The notes: generated from the sequence alone by a model not told the origin. 64,000 bases of DNA from Myxococcales bacterium (GCA_016794465.1 JAEUKA010000013.1:62001-126000), one strand, 5' to 3'; counted from the first letter of the stretch, positions 17,366-28,049 are shown. Made by a program: numbers and translations.

Positions 17366-19039
17366 ATGGCTGACCAACCGACGGAACCACCCACGGAACC
17401 GCCAGCGAGTCCTGCGCCACCTGGGACCGATTCGTCCAAGCCGGTGCCGATGGCCAAGGCGGCGCTGATGCTGTCGGTGGCGACGCTGGTGTCGCGCTTT
17501 TTGGGTCTGCTGCGGGAGCAGGTCTTTGCGGCGCTCCTCGGGGCTGGTTTCTACGGCGATGCCTTCACGATGGCGTTCCGGCTGCCGAACCTGCTGCGCG
17601 ATCTGTTTGCGGAAGGGGCGCTCTCGGCGGCGTTCCAGCCCGCGTTCATCGAGCTGCGCAAGAAGTCAGGGCCAAAGGCGGCATTTCTGCTGGCCAACGC
17701 GGTGACGACGCTGCTGCTGATCGTCGTTGGGACGCTGGTGCTGCTTGGGGTCGTGTTTGCACCACAGCTCGTCGATACCTGGGCCACTGGCTATGCGCAG
17801 GTGGCGGGCAAGGTGGAGCTGACGATTCTGCTGACGCGGATCATGATGCCGTTCTTGCTGCTGGTGTCGGTCGCTGCGGTCGCGATGGGAATGCTCAATG
17901 CAGAGCAGCGGTTTGTCCCACCGGCGCTGGCCCCGGCGCTGTTCAATCTGGCGGCCATTGTCGTCGGTGGCTGCTTGTGGCTGCTTGGGATTGGTCAGAC
18001 CCGGACGGCGGCGATTGCCTGGGCGGCAGCGACGATGCTCGGAGGGGTTTTGCAGCTGCTGGCGCAGTGGCTGCCGCTGTTTCGCAGTGGCTATCGGCCC
18101 AGGCTCACCTCGGTGCTGACCCATGAAGGGCTGAGGGCGGTGCTGTGGGCGATGGCGCCAGCGACGATTGGGCTCGGAGCCACCCAGCTGAACATCTACA
18201 TCAGCTCGTCGTTTGCGTCGCAGCAGAATGGCGCGGTGACGTGGCTGCAAGTGGCGTTCCGACTGATGCAGCTGCCGATCGGGATGTTTGGCGTCGCAGT
18301 GGGAACGGTGGCACTCGCTCAGGCGGCAGAGAGTGCCAGTGAGTCCGATCTGCGGACTGCCCTCGACGGAGTTCGCGACACGCTGCGCCGAGGCTTGCGC
18401 CTGTCGATCTTCTATACGCTGCCGACGGCGGTTGCGCTGTGGGTGCTGTCCGAGCCGATTCTGCGCGTCATCTACCAGCACGGTGCCTTCTCGGCGTTCG
18501 ACACCGAAAAGGCGGCAGCAGCGCTGCGCTACTACTCGCTGGGGCTTCTCTGCTATTCGGGAATCAAGGTGTTTGCGCCGGTGTTCTATGCGCTCAAGCG
18601 GACACGAATTCCGATGCTGGCGTCGCTGCTCGGGGTGTTGTGCGGCGTGCTGTGGAACATCGTGCTGCACCGGCACTATGGATATCTGGCGCTGGCCCTG
18701 GGGACGACGATTACGGCGAGCGTCAACTTTGCGGTCCTGCTGGTGTCGTTTCGGCGGATGTACGGTGAGCTGCTGCGCGAAGGCGATGGCAAGGCGCTGC
18801 TGCAGATCGCGCTGCTCTCCGCTGTATCCGGTGTAGCGATGTCTGCGACGGTGTGGGCATACAAAACTGCCACAGGCGCAAGCACGCTCGCCACATCTAC
18901 GGCCGGTGGACTGGCCTTGGTTGCGGCCGCACTGCTGATAGGGGGCAGTCTGTATGTGGGGCTGGGAAGGCTGGCGAAGCTGGGGGAGGTGCAAGCGGTG
19001 CTCGCTGTCCTCAGTCGCCGTCTTCCGCGACGAGGCTAG
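17366..19039 (+). CDS. murJ: lipid II flippase MurJ (MviN family)
   Basis: 557 residues with about 14 membrane helices. The family signature region FLGLLREQVFAALLGAG, then FRLPNLLRDLFAEGALSAAFQPAF, is intact near residues 45-95. It moves lipid-linked peptidoglycan precursor across the inner membrane. It begins 2 bases after the thioredoxin-like gene, so coaX, the thioredoxin-like gene and murJ probably form one operon. Confidence 0.95.
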   Translation: MADQPTEPPTEPPASPAPPGTDSSKPVPMAKAALMLSVATLVSRFLGLLREQVFAALLGAGFYGDAFTMAFRLPNLLRDLFAEGALSAAFQPAFIELRKKSGPKAAFLLANAVTTLLLIVVGTLVLLGVVFAPQLVDTWATGYAQVAGKVELTILLTRIMMPFLLLVSVAAVAMGMLNAEQRFVPPALAPALFNLAAIVVGGCLWLLGIGQTRTAAIAWAAATMLGGVLQLLAQWLPLFRSGYRPRLTSVLTHEGLRAVLWAMAPATIGLGATQLNIYISSSFASQQNGAVTWLQVAFRLMQLPIGMFGVAVGTVALAQAAESASESDLRTALDGVRDTLRRGLRLSIFYTLPTAVALWVLSEPILRVIYQHGAFSAFDTEKAAAALRYYSLGLLCYSGIKVFAPVFYALKRTRIPMLASLLGVLCGVLWNIVLHRHYGYLALALGTTITASVNFAVLLVSFRRMYGELLREGDGKALLQIALLSAVSGVAMSATVWAYKTATGASTLATSTAGGLALVAAALLIGGSLYVGLGRLAKLGEVQAVLAVLSRRLPRRG

Positions 19040-19050
19040 CGAGCAACCAA

Positions 19051-19581
19051 CTACTGCTTCATGTTGGCGGTGTAGCTGATGGTGCAGCTGCCGCCCGCCG
19101 GAACCTTGCAGGTGGTGCCGCTGGCGTCCTGCTTGAAGTTCGAGCGAGTCTGGGTCACCGCGATGGTGATCTGGTTGGCGGCGGTGACAGTCAGCGCCAG
19201 GCTGGTCGAGCGGCTGAAGTCACAGCCTGCCGAGTTGGCGATGTCGCTGCCCTTCAGGGTACCCATGTTGCAGCTCACCGCGCCGGTGCCGAGCGAGGAC
19301 TTCGGGGTGGTCGACAGCGAGAACAGCGTCAGGTTGCCCTGGCCATCGTTGGCAAGCTCGCGGTCCGTCATGAGGTTCGCGGCGGTCAGACCCAGGCCAC
19401 AGTTCTCGGTGACGGACGGGACGCTCACGGTCGTGTAGACGCCGGTCTTCACCTGATAGGGAACCACGCCAGCAGCGCAGGGACTGACGGTGCTGCCATC
19501 CGTTCCTCCAAGAATGTCATCAACGCCGCCACAGGCCAGGGTGAGCAGAACGGGGGCTACGAGCAATCCAAGCTTTTTCAT
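19051..19581 (-). CDS. small lipoprotein, function unknown
   Basis: 176 residues. The signal sequence MKKLGLLVAPVLLTLACGG has a lipobox (TLAC, Cys at 17). The mature part is Thr/Ser/Gly-rich and probably beta-structured, with six further cysteines that could form disulfides (in SPCAAG, ENCGLG, SCNMG, GCDFS, TCKVP and SCTIS). No family is recognised. Upstream on the same strand is another small lipoprotein gene, separated by a hairpin terminator. Confidence 0.8.
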   Translation of the reverse strand: MKKLGLLVAPVLLTLACGGVDDILGGTDGSTVSPCAAGVVPYQVKTGVYTTVSVPSVTENCGLGLTAANLMTDRELANDGQGNLTLFSLSTTPKSSLGTGAVSCNMGTLKGSDIANSAGCDFSRSTSLALTVTAANQITIAVTQTRSNFKQDASGTTCKVPAGGSCTISYTANMKQ

Positions 19582-19620
19582 GTCAGGTACTCCTTTGCTT
19601 TAACGGTTGGCCGATAGGAA

Positions 19621-19643
19621 GGCTCCCTGGGAATCAGGGAGCC
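19621..19643 (-). terminator. hairpin terminator
   Basis: Perfect 8-base arms (GGCTCCCT and AGGGAGCC) with a 7-base loop lie 13 bases downstream of the lipoprotein gene that ends at 19657. Read on the minus strand the stem is followed by TTCC rather than a long T run. Confidence 0.7.
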
Positions 19644-19656
19644 CAGTAAGTACGTC

Positions 19657-20085
19657 TTACAGACCAGCGCCGGGGTTGCCTGGGGCAAGCTTGACGGGGT
19701 TCGCGGCCGTGCCAGCGGGGGCAGTCGCGTCACGCGGCGGGGCAGCGGGAGCCTTGGCGGTGGGCTTGGCGGCGGGCTTGGTGCCGGGCTTGGCCGCAGC
19801 CTTCGGATCGACCGGCGGAGGAACCGCAGCGGCCGGCTGGCAGGTCGCGAGCTTGGCGTCGGCGTCCTTGAGCTTGGTTTCCGCGTCGGTCAGCTTGGTC
19901 TGGGCATCCTTGGCGTCCTGGGTGGCCTTGTCGATCTGGCCCTTCATCAAGTCGCGCTCGGCGGTCACTTTGGCTAGCTCGACCTTGGTCTTATCGAGCT
20001 CTTCCTTCGACTGGTCACAGCCAGCGAAGAGAGCCATACCCATCACAAGTGCCATCACCGACTTCATAGACGTCAGAGCTTTCAT
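19657..20085 (-). CDS. small coiled-coil lipoprotein
   Basis: 142 residues. The signal sequence ends in the lipobox ALFAGC (Cys about 23). Residues 25-80 form a long Lys/Glu/Asp-rich coiled coil of heptads (KTKVELAKVTAERDLMKG). The C-terminal third is an Ala/Pro/Lys-rich linker like those that thread through or along peptidoglycan. It is likely an outer-membrane lipoprotein of the Lpp type in architecture, not homology. ATG at 20085 is chosen because AAAGGAG lies 6 bases upstream; longer frames are less likely. Confidence 0.85.
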   Translation of the reverse strand: MKALTSMKSVMALVMGMALFAGCDQSKEELDKTKVELAKVTAERDLMKGQIDKATQDAKDAQTKLTDAETKLKDADAKLATCQPAAAVPPPVDPKAAAKPGTKPAAKPTAKAPAAPPRDATAPAGTAANPVKLAPGNPGAGL

Positions 20086-20133
20086 CGATTTCTCCTTTTG
20101 GACATGTAGTCCTTCACATTTTAGCCAAAGTTG

Positions 20134-20149
20134 AGGGCCATCGGGCCCT
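20134..20149. terminator. possible small hairpin
   Basis: AGGGCC and GGCCCT arms with a 4-base loop lie about 70 bases downstream of the 5'-nucleotidase stop. Stem only 6 bp, no clear T run on the minus strand; weak. Confidence 0.3.
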
Positions 20150-20216
20150 TCGCTTTTACCCAGGCACCTAGCATGTCCTGGGCCAACCTCCAAAAAACTA
20201 GCTGCCCGGGCCCTTC

Positions 20217-21830
20217 CTAATACACGCGCTCATGCGGCAAATGATCCCTCGGAGATCGGAAGTGTTGGAAGGGGGCATATTGTAAAAAATTCGATACACG
20301 GCTGGTGTAGACGCAGGCGAAGTCCTCCACCTGCTGGCCAAAGCGCGAGTTTTCGGCGGCGGCCTTGAGCAGCGGGCCCCAGAAGGGGTTAAACGCCTGC
20401 TCGATCTCGTGCTCTAGGTGGTCTAGCTCGTCATCCATGGTGCGGAGCTGGGCGCGCATCGCCTCACTGTGGGTGCGTATCATCAGCTGGGCTTGCGCGA
20501 TGGTCGTGCCGGGATTCTCCTCGGTCGGCGGTCGGATCTGCGAGTCGGCCTGCGCCAGGCTGCGGAGCCGTCGCCCGAGCAGCTGTGCATAGCGAAGCTC
20601 GGCTTCAACGCGATGACGGGTCCGCTCCAGGGACTCCAGCCGCTGAAGCTGCTGCTCGACCAGCCGCTGGTGGAGCAGCTCGTCTTCCAGTTCCTGAATG
20701 ATCATCGCGGTTCGCCACACCGACGCCCGCTTGGCGCGATACATGTCGCCGTAGATGTGGTCACCGATATAGAGCACACGATCACCGCGCAGCCCGAGCA
20801 GCCGATCCAGCGCTTGCACATTGCCACCCTGACAGAGCCGCCCTCGCGACGGAGGCTCGTGCCCAGCAAGCTCACCGCGAACCTTGCCATCGGCATCGAG
20901 TGCAAGCAGCGGCGACTGCTCGGTGAAAAACGACGGCTTTTTGGCATCGACGACGATCACGTCAAAGTAGCTGCGCCACGACGAATAGCCCGGCAGGCGC
21001 TTGTCGAGCAGATACGACATCACCGCTTGGGTGTAATCGAGCCCGCTGTTGGTCAGCAAGAACAGGCGCTTGCCAGCGGATCGGAAGCGGTGCAGCGTCG
21101 CCGGTAGATCGGGGTCGTCGACGATGTAGCTCGCCATCTCGGACTTGATCACCCGCTTGATGCTGTCGTCGCGATGGGCTTCGTCGATGCTCTCCCGGAT
21201 GTCGGCCCAGAGCTGGCTGTAGCGGACCGACTTCTGCTCAGGAGAGAGCGCCGCAAAAGTCGCATCCGCGTCGAGGTGGTCGACGATCTGCGCGAACAGC
21301 ACCGCTTCTGGCAAGGCAAACAGCGTGTCAATCCAGGCGTAGTGCGACGGCAAGATCCGCAGCAGCTGCTCTCGATAGAGCTTGCGCCTCTCTGGACGCG
21401 ACAGCGGCTTAATCCCGTGATACGCGCGGCCGACATAGCCGTACCGATCCATCTTGAGCACGTTGCCTCGGTCGCGATCGACCACCAAGCCACGGATCGC
21501 CAGCCGAGCGTCGTAGGGCAGTTGTCGCAGCGACTCGGGATAGCCGCGCCGCGCGATCATCTTGTCCAGCGTACAGGCCGCCGACAGCGCTTCGAGTCGA
21601 GGCTGGTTGTACAGCGCCAGCGTGTAGTCCATGTCAAAGCCGATGACTTCGATCTGGTCCATCCGCAGGTTGCGATTGACGAAGACCCGCCGCGTTCGCT
21701 CCGGCGCCAGCACGACCTTCTCACCCAGCGAGGCCAGGAGCTGCTCGTGCAGCTCGGTAGCCGACTCCTGCCAGGAATCGCTGTTGGGCGGTGGGGGGTT
21801 GGCCTTCATCGGAGACTCAGAACTGTCCAC
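20217..21830 (-). CDS. HAD-superfamily 5'-nucleotidase (IMP/GMP-specific type)
   Basis: 537 residues. The HAD nucleophile motif is IGFDMDYTLALY; motif II is LLTNSGLDYTQ; DVIVVDAKKPSFF and the acidic motif YIGDHIYGDMYRAKR complete the site. The length and the long helical C-terminal region match the purine cytosolic 5'-nucleotidase family (PF05761), found in animals and some bacteria such as Bdellovibrio and myxobacteria. It should dephosphorylate IMP or GMP in the cytosol. ATG at 21809 (MKANPPPP) is an alternative start. Confidence 0.9.
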   Translation of the reverse strand: MDSSESPMKANPPPPNSDSWQESATELHEQLLASLGEKVVLAPERTRRVFVNRNLRMDQIEVIGFDMDYTLALYNQPRLEALSAACTLDKMIARRGYPESLRQLPYDARLAIRGLVVDRDRGNVLKMDRYGYVGRAYHGIKPLSRPERRKLYREQLLRILPSHYAWIDTLFALPEAVLFAQIVDHLDADATFAALSPEQKSVRYSQLWADIRESIDEAHRDDSIKRVIKSEMASYIVDDPDLPATLHRFRSAGKRLFLLTNSGLDYTQAVMSYLLDKRLPGYSSWRSYFDVIVVDAKKPSFFTEQSPLLALDADGKVRGELAGHEPPSRGRLCQGGNVQALDRLLGLRGDRVLYIGDHIYGDMYRAKRASVWRTAMIIQELEDELLHQRLVEQQLQRLESLERTRHRVEAELRYAQLLGRRLRSLAQADSQIRPPTEENPGTTIAQAQLMIRTHSEAMRAQLRTMDDELDHLEHEIEQAFNPFWGPLLKAAAENSRFGQQVEDFACVYTSRVSNFLQYAPFQHFRSPRDHLPHERVY

Positions 21831-21956
21831 TATATCGCGAAGTTTTCGACATCACTAGCCGGCAGCTCACCGCGTCTGGCTGCTTCTGTGGGTTTTGTGC
21901 GCAAAAATTGGCACGACGGCTGGACAGGCGGCGGCAGGCTGGGCTATCAAATCTTT

Positions 21957-22271
21957 ATGTCTTCTGCGTATGCTCCCCAGTTTGGCGCGCGGTTTCAGTT
22001 CGATCGGGTGACGGTCGATGATCTCCAAGCCCACTACACGGTACGGATTCACTTTGCGTCGAGTTATCACGATCTCGACCTCAAGATTGGCGTTCCGAGT
22101 GGTGAGCTGTTGATGTCTCCCATCGGCGGTGATGTGACGGCGCCGGCCTGGGCGATGGCGTTTGTGACGGCGCTGGCGAAGCAGCTGTATCGTGGCTCTC
22201 GTCGGGAAGAGGGCTGGCCGCGCCGCATCATGCGCTGGCACCACGCCCCGAGTGAGACGGTTGCTGCGTAG
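21957..22271 (+). CDS. small hypothetical protein
   Basis: 104 residues, beginning MSSAYAPQFGARFQF. It is rich in beta-prone residues in the first half and ends with a basic segment (RGSRREEGWPRRIMRW). No family is recognised. It converges with serA, with 14 bases between stops. The start is uncertain; the frame stays open for a long way upstream but overlaps the nucleotidase gene antisense there. Confidence 0.55.
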   Translation: MSSAYAPQFGARFQFDRVTVDDLQAHYTVRIHFASSYHDLDLKIGVPSGELLMSPIGGDVTAPAWAMAFVTALAKQLYRGSRREEGWPRRIMRWHHAPSETVAA

Positions 22272-22285
22272 TCGCCGCGCAGTCC

Positions 22286-23521
22286 TTAGAGGATGCGGGT
22301 GCGGATGCTGGTGGGCAGCTCGCGGATGCCGTCGCGGACCTGCACCGACACATCCTGGTCGAGATCCATGATCAAGTAGCCGATGCTCTCGTCGGTGGAT
22401 AGGATCTGACTGTGGATGTTGGCGTTCAGCTCAGAGACGACGCGGCTGATGTCGCGGAGCACGCCGGGGACGTTCTTGTGGACGTTTAAGATGCGGTGCG
22501 TGCCACTGGATGGAGCCAGCTCGACTTGCGGGAAGTTGACCGCGCCGGTGGTGGCACCTTGGGCGACGAACTTGCAGATGCTCTGGGCGACCTCGCGGCC
22601 GATGCTGGCCTGGGCTTCCTGCGTCGAGCCACCAATGTGCGGCGTGAGGATCACATTCGGCAGTCCGGCGAGGGTGGTCACAAAGCTATCGGTGTTTTCC
22701 TCGGGCTCCTCGGGATATACGTCGATGGCAGCGCCGGCCAGATGACCAGACTGCAAGGCCTGGCTGAGTGCATCGATCTGTACGACGGTGCCTCGGCTGG
22801 CGTTGAGCAGATAGCTGCCCTTTTTCATCGCGGCCAGCTCGCGCGGACCGATCATCCACTGCGTCTGTGGCGTCGCTGGCACGTGCAGCGTCACAAAGTC
22901 AGCGACTTGCAGTAGCTGCTCCAGAGAGTCACAAGACTGGCTGTTGCCGAGCTGCAGCTTCGGGATGATGTCGTAGAAGACCACTCGCATCCCGAGTGCT
23001 TCAGCGAGCACCGAGACTTGCGAGCCTATGTGTCCGTAGCCGATGATGCCGAGGGTCTTGCCTCGGACCTCGAAGCAGCTGGCGGCGACCTTGCGCCACT
23101 TGCCGACGTGAACTTCGCGGACGCGATCACCGAGCTGGCGGGCCAGGGCGATGATCTCGGCGAGGATCATCTCGGCGACGCTGCGGGTGTTGGAGAAGGG
23201 CGCATTCCAGACCGGCACGCCGAGTCGGTTGGTCGACGCGAGGTCAACTTGGTTGACGCCGATGCAGAAGCAGCCAATCGCCTCCAGATCGGGTGCGGCC
23301 CGGATGATCTCGTCGGTGATGCGGGTCTTGCTGCGGATGCCGAGGACCTTCACGCCAGCCAGCTTGGCGATGAGCTGATCTTTGGGAAGGGACTTGGTGA
23401 GCGACTCGACGATCAGCCCTTCGCGGGTCATGGTGTCGACGGCGGTCTGGTGGATGTTTTCGAGCAGGAGGACTTTCGGAGGTGCGCGGTCAGGCGCGCC
23501 GGGAGCTTTGATGGTCGACAT
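22286..23521 (-). CDS. serA: D-3-phosphoglycerate dehydrogenase
   Basis: 411 residues, almost the size of the E. coli-type enzyme (410) with a C-terminal ACT domain. The NAD-binding motif is GIIGYGHIGSQV; the catalytic Arg lies in LNASRGTVV and the catalytic His in LTPHIGGST. The ACT domain (about 340-411, HKNVPGVLRDISRVVSE) is the serine-feedback site. It converts 3-phosphoglycerate to phosphohydroxypyruvate in serine synthesis. ATG at 23521 fits the family N-terminus; an open extension to 23917 is antisense to the next gene. The divergent phosphatase starts 59 bases away. Confidence 0.94.
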   Translation of the reverse strand: MSTIKAPGAPDRAPPKVLLLENIHQTAVDTMTREGLIVESLTKSLPKDQLIAKLAGVKVLGIRSKTRITDEIIRAAPDLEAIGCFCIGVNQVDLASTNRLGVPVWNAPFSNTRSVAEMILAEIIALARQLGDRVREVHVGKWRKVAASCFEVRGKTLGIIGYGHIGSQVSVLAEALGMRVVFYDIIPKLQLGNSQSCDSLEQLLQVADFVTLHVPATPQTQWMIGPRELAAMKKGSYLLNASRGTVVQIDALSQALQSGHLAGAAIDVYPEEPEENTDSFVTTLAGLPNVILTPHIGGSTQEAQASIGREVAQSICKFVAQGATTGAVNFPQVELAPSSGTHRILNVHKNVPGVLRDISRVVSELNANIHSQILSTDESIGYLIMDLDQDVSVQVRDGIRELPTSIRTRIL

Positions 23522-23579
23522 GACGTTCAGGCTTTCTGTCTGCTGTACAAATCGCGGTGTTTTTTGCACATTCTGCCGC

Positions 23580-24629
<1,050 letters not shown>

Positions 24630-24669
24630 CGCCGCGCAGCCGAGGTCCGCAGGCTTCTGGTAGGCGCTT

Positions 24670-25155
24670 TTACCTGCCGCTGCGGGCGCGGTCCAGGTGG
24701 AAGAAGGTGATGGCGTTGGTCAGCTCGATGAAGTTGACCGGCTTCGAGATCAGCTTGTTGCCGCCGTGCTTCACCAGCTCGTCTTCTTGATAGCGACCGC
24801 CGTACGCAGAGACAAACAGAATCAGCAGGCTGTCTAGCACTGGCACGTTGCGCGCAAACGAGGGAATCTGATCGGGGGGCAGCCGTCCTCGCAAGAGCTG
24901 GGTCAGCTGGATGCCGCTCAGCGTCGAGCCTTTTAGCTCGATGTCCATCAGGACGGCATACAGCGCGCTGCCTTGGGTTGCCAGGATCTCGCACGCCTCG
25001 CGATCATTTGTGGCCAGTAGCAGATCATAGGTCCGCCCCAGCCGCAGCTGCGCGACCTTGCGATTGCTCTCTTCATCCTCGACATACAAGACCAGCTTGC
25101 GAGCACCGGGATCGGACGGACTCTTGCGGGGACCACCGTGAGAAATCGGCTTCAT
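24670..25155 (-). CDS. response regulator receiver protein (stand-alone)
   Basis: 161 residues consisting of a single receiver domain: acidic pocket VLYVEDEESN, phosphoacceptor Asp in AVLMDIELKGS, Ser in LFVSAYGG and the Lys in LISKPVN. There is no output domain. Its start overlaps the upstream kinase stop by four bases (ATGA), so it is almost certainly the partner of that kinase and acts by protein-protein contact. Confidence 0.92.
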   Translation of the reverse strand: MKPISHGGPRKSPSDPGARKLVLYVEDEESNRKVAQLRLGRTYDLLLATNDREACEILATQGSALYAVLMDIELKGSTLSGIQLTQLLRGRLPPDQIPSFARNVPVLDSLLILFVSAYGGRYQEDELVKHGGNKLISKPVNFIELTNAITFFHLDRARSGR

Positions 25156-26765
25156 GGCAGGGGCTCCGGCGGCAGACGTTGGGGAAGCTCTACCACGAAC
25201 GTACTGCCACTGCCGATGATCGACTCGACCCAGACCCGACCGTGGTGTAGCTCGACGAGCTGGCGCGTGATCGCAAGTCCCAGACCACTGCCACCGTAGC
25301 GGCGAGTGTCTCCCCCTTCGACTTGGCGGAAGCTCTCAAAGATGCGCTCCTGATCCTCTTTGGCAATGCCGATTCCTTCGTCTTGCACTTCCCAGCGGAC
25401 CCCTTTCGGTGTCGTGAGCACCCGCACCATCACCCGTCCGCCCGGATGTGAAAACTTGATCGCGTTGCCGATGAGATTGATCAGAATCTGCGTCAGCCGC
25501 AGCGGGTCCCCCCACATCGTCATCGCCGGATTCAGCGACGGAAGCTGTAGCTGAAGATCCCGAGCCAGCGCCAGACTCCCAACCGCTTGCTGAACGGCTT
25601 GCATGACTTCAGACAGAGTCACTACGGACTCCTGAAGCTCTACCCGGCCAGCTTCCAGGCGACTGGCATCGAGGATGTCATTGACGACGTGCAGCAGATG
25701 CTTTCCGCACTGCACCACCGTGTGCAGATACTCTTTGGTCTGCTGCGGATTCCCTTCATAGACCACGAGATCTTGCCGATGCAGCGTCGCTTTGCTGTGA
25801 CAGCTGGGACAGGAAGTGATGGGAAGGAGTGCCTCCTCTTGGTCCAGTGCAAAGGTCGCATCACAGGACGGACAGACTGCCGCAGCGACGATAGGAAACT
25901 CCTCTAGCAGGCCATCGGGAATGTTGATGATCGAGTTGAGCGGAGTCCGCAGCTCATGCGAGACGTTGGCCAGAAACTCCATCTTGACGCGCTCCGATTC
26001 GCGCGCTTTTTCTAGGGCAACGGTCAGCGCTTGGTTGGTCTGCACAAGCTCTGCGGTCCGCGCCACTACCTTCCGTTCCAGCGAGTCCTTTTCGGACAAC
26101 AGCTCTGCATAGAGGTTGGCGTTACACATCGCTGTCACCGCTTGCAGCAGCAGAATCGACAGCAGAGGCAGCACCGGACTGTCGCGCGTGACCGGAGCAT
26201 GAAAGCGGGCGCGGGACTTTCCTCCTCCCACCAGCAGGATCACGGCGGCAGCAGACTCCGCACTCTGCGCGTGCATCGAATCGGCCACCGGACAGAGAAA
26301 GAATCGATCGAGCTGAGTCTGGGCAGAGAGCGCGGAAAGCTCGGCCAAGAGCAGCGGCTGACTTGTCTCTGGGGAGGGATAGAGGAGTGGCTCCTTCGCG
26401 GCAATCAGCGTCGCAGCGGTGGCACTCCCAATCGTGAGCGACTGAGCCGACAGGGCAGTGGCGGAGTCTGGATCGTAGTACCCCTCATGACAGCTGAGCT
26501 GATAGCCGTGATCGCTGCGCACCAGGGCAATGGCGCGCTCAAAGCCAAGATCGACCACGATGCACTCGAGCGTCACCCGCAGCACGTTGTCGCGACTGAG
26601 CTGATCATTGAGTCGCGCCCCCGCCACCGAGAGCTTTTTGAACAGACTGCGCTGCTTTTCGAGCTCTTCCTGAAAGGCATACAGCCGGGACTCAGCGCGA
26701 ATCAGGCGCTTGACCTGAAGGCTCAGGCGGTCGTTTTCATCGACCAGCTCTTCCAGAGTCGGCAT
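25152..26765 (-). CDS. soluble sensor histidine kinase with zinc-ribbon-like insertion in the dimerisation domain
   Basis: 537 residues. It has an N-terminal coiled coil (1-45), a GAF-like sensory region (about 45-215), a coiled coil, then HisKA with H270 in NVSHELRTPL. Between the two dimerisation helices is an insertion of about 55 residues with two CPSC motifs (298-301 and 319-322), a likely Zn ribbon. The second helix (356-370, HLLHVVNDILDASRLEAG) and the ATPase domain (N433, DEGIGIAKE, GGSGLGLAI) follow. There are no membrane helices. The gene overlaps the response regulator and lies 21 bases after the FIST gene. It probably responds to redox or metal state, but that is a guess. Confidence 0.92.
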   Translation of the reverse strand: MPTLEELVDENDRLSLQVKRLIRAESRLYAFQEELEKQRSLFKKLSVAGARLNDQLSRDNVLRVTLECIVVDLGFERAIALVRSDHGYQLSCHEGYYDPDSATALSAQSLTIGSATAATLIAAKEPLLYPSPETSQPLLLAELSALSAQTQLDRFFLCPVADSMHAQSAESAAAVILLVGGGKSRARFHAPVTRDSPVLPLLSILLLQAVTAMCNANLYAELLSEKDSLERKVVARTAELVQTNQALTVALEKARESERVKMEFLANVSHELRTPLNSIINIPDGLLEEFPIVAAAVCPSCDATFALDQEEALLPITSCPSCHSKATLHRQDLVVYEGNPQQTKEYLHTVVQCGKHLLHVVNDILDASRLEAGRVELQESVVTLSEVMQAVQQAVGSLALARDLQLQLPSLNPAMTMWGDPLRLTQILINLIGNAIKFSHPGGRVMVRVLTTPKGVRWEVQDEGIGIAKEDQERIFESFRQVEGGDTRRYGGSGLGLAITRQLVELHHGRVWVESIIGSGSTFVVELPQRLPPEPLP

Positions 26766-26786
26766 GACTTGCGCAGACCGCGTCGC

Positions 26787-27977
26787 TTAATACAGCGCTG
26801 CCACGACTGCTGTGAAGTTGTGAAAGAGGTTGCGCTGGTTGACAGGACCGATCTCGCTGTAGCAGTGAAAGCCGGACCAGGGCGCGTGCGGAGAGACTCC
26901 TTCCCGCAGTCTCTTTTGCAGCGCTTGCAGCTGATCTTGTTTGAAGATCACCTTGCCTCGGCCAGCGCAGTCAAACTGCAGCACCAGCTGAGGCTGCGCG
27001 TCGCCCATCTGCTGCCGCAAGTCCGTCACCAAGCGATCGATTCCGGTCTGGATCTTGTCGTGATCGCGTCGCGTCATCCACACGCCATCGCCGGCCTTTA
27101 CTTCGGTAGGAATGCGGATCGATCCAGCCTCATCGTCTTTGGCGGGAATGTAGCGGATGACGTACTCATCGTACTGTTTGGAGATCTCACGCGGGGCCTC
27201 GAACCCGAGTGCCAGGTTCTGAATCGCTTTCGGCCAGTCATTCTCTTCATCAATGTCGACGTACTCGCGCATGACCTGCAGGGCCGGCTTGTGATCGATC
27301 TCGTAGATGATGGTGCCGTCGGCTTTGGTGATCTGACGCTTCTTGCCAATCGGAATGCAGCCGTGGTTGACCCCGTAGGCGAGCCGCTGCGGACCGCTCC
27401 ATAGCGCGCAGACGGCGGCATCGGACAGGACGCGGTCATTTAGGTACTGGAAAGTCTTCTTAAACTCCCAGGAGTCACCCGCCGTCCCACCCAGCAGGGG
27501 CAGAAAGCGCGGCGCTTGCAGCGAATCGGAAAGACCGTGGGCAAAGCGATCGAAGTTGAGCGTCAGACCATCGGCAAACACCAGGACCGCCAGGTTGTCT
27601 TCCGCAAGTCCGCTCGCCAGCTTGGTTCCGATCGCCCGCCCCACCATCGCCGAGTCCTGCGACAGACCCTCCGCCGAGGCGATCTGAAACCGCAGCGTAT
27701 CGGACTCGATCACTGTGGCCATCACCGCGAACGTGTCTTCGCTTGACCCCGCTTGCGAGATGATTCCTTCCGCCGAGCAGCCGATGAGCGGAGCGCCACC
27801 CGCCGCCGCATACACCGCCCGAACCAGCGCCTCCTGTGGGTAGGCAACGGTGGCATATAGAATGACAAAGTCGGGACGGACGATGCCGGCCTCGGCTTTG
27901 GCTTTGGCGACGACCTCTTCGGCCGCGCGGATCGGACTTGGGTGAGTGCTGGTCGCAATGCCCGCTTTGAGTGTCAT
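26787..27977 (-). CDS. FIST-domain sensory protein
   Basis: 396 residues from ATG at 27977, preceded by AAGGGG at 11 bases; GTG/ATG-type starts up to 28037 are possible. The N-terminal half matches the FIST N domain (PLIGCSAEGIIS, LLGGTAGDSWEFKKTFQYLND) and the C-terminal half the FIST C domain (FHCYSEIGPVNQRNLFHNFTAVVAAL). FIST proteins are proposed small-ligand sensors linked to histidine kinases and cyclic-di-GMP signalling. Its position between two kinase genes on one strand supports this. Confidence 0.9.
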   Translation of the reverse strand: MTLKAGIATSTHPSPIRAAEEVVAKAKAEAGIVRPDFVILYATVAYPQEALVRAVYAAAGGAPLIGCSAEGIISQAGSSEDTFAVMATVIESDTLRFQIASAEGLSQDSAMVGRAIGTKLASGLAEDNLAVLVFADGLTLNFDRFAHGLSDSLQAPRFLPLLGGTAGDSWEFKKTFQYLNDRVLSDAAVCALWSGPQRLAYGVNHGCIPIGKKRQITKADGTIIYEIDHKPALQVMREYVDIDEENDWPKAIQNLALGFEAPREISKQYDEYVIRYIPAKDDEAGSIRIPTEVKAGDGVWMTRRDHDKIQTGIDRLVTDLRQQMGDAQPQLVLQFDCAGRGKVIFKQDQLQALQKRLREGVSPHAPWSGFHCYSEIGPVNQRNLFHNFTAVVAALY

Positions 27978-28049
27978 GTCGTACTTCGCCCCTTGCGAGT
28001 CGCTCAGTAGAAGGGTGGCCCGAGCGTCTGGTGCCACCAGCGCATCATA

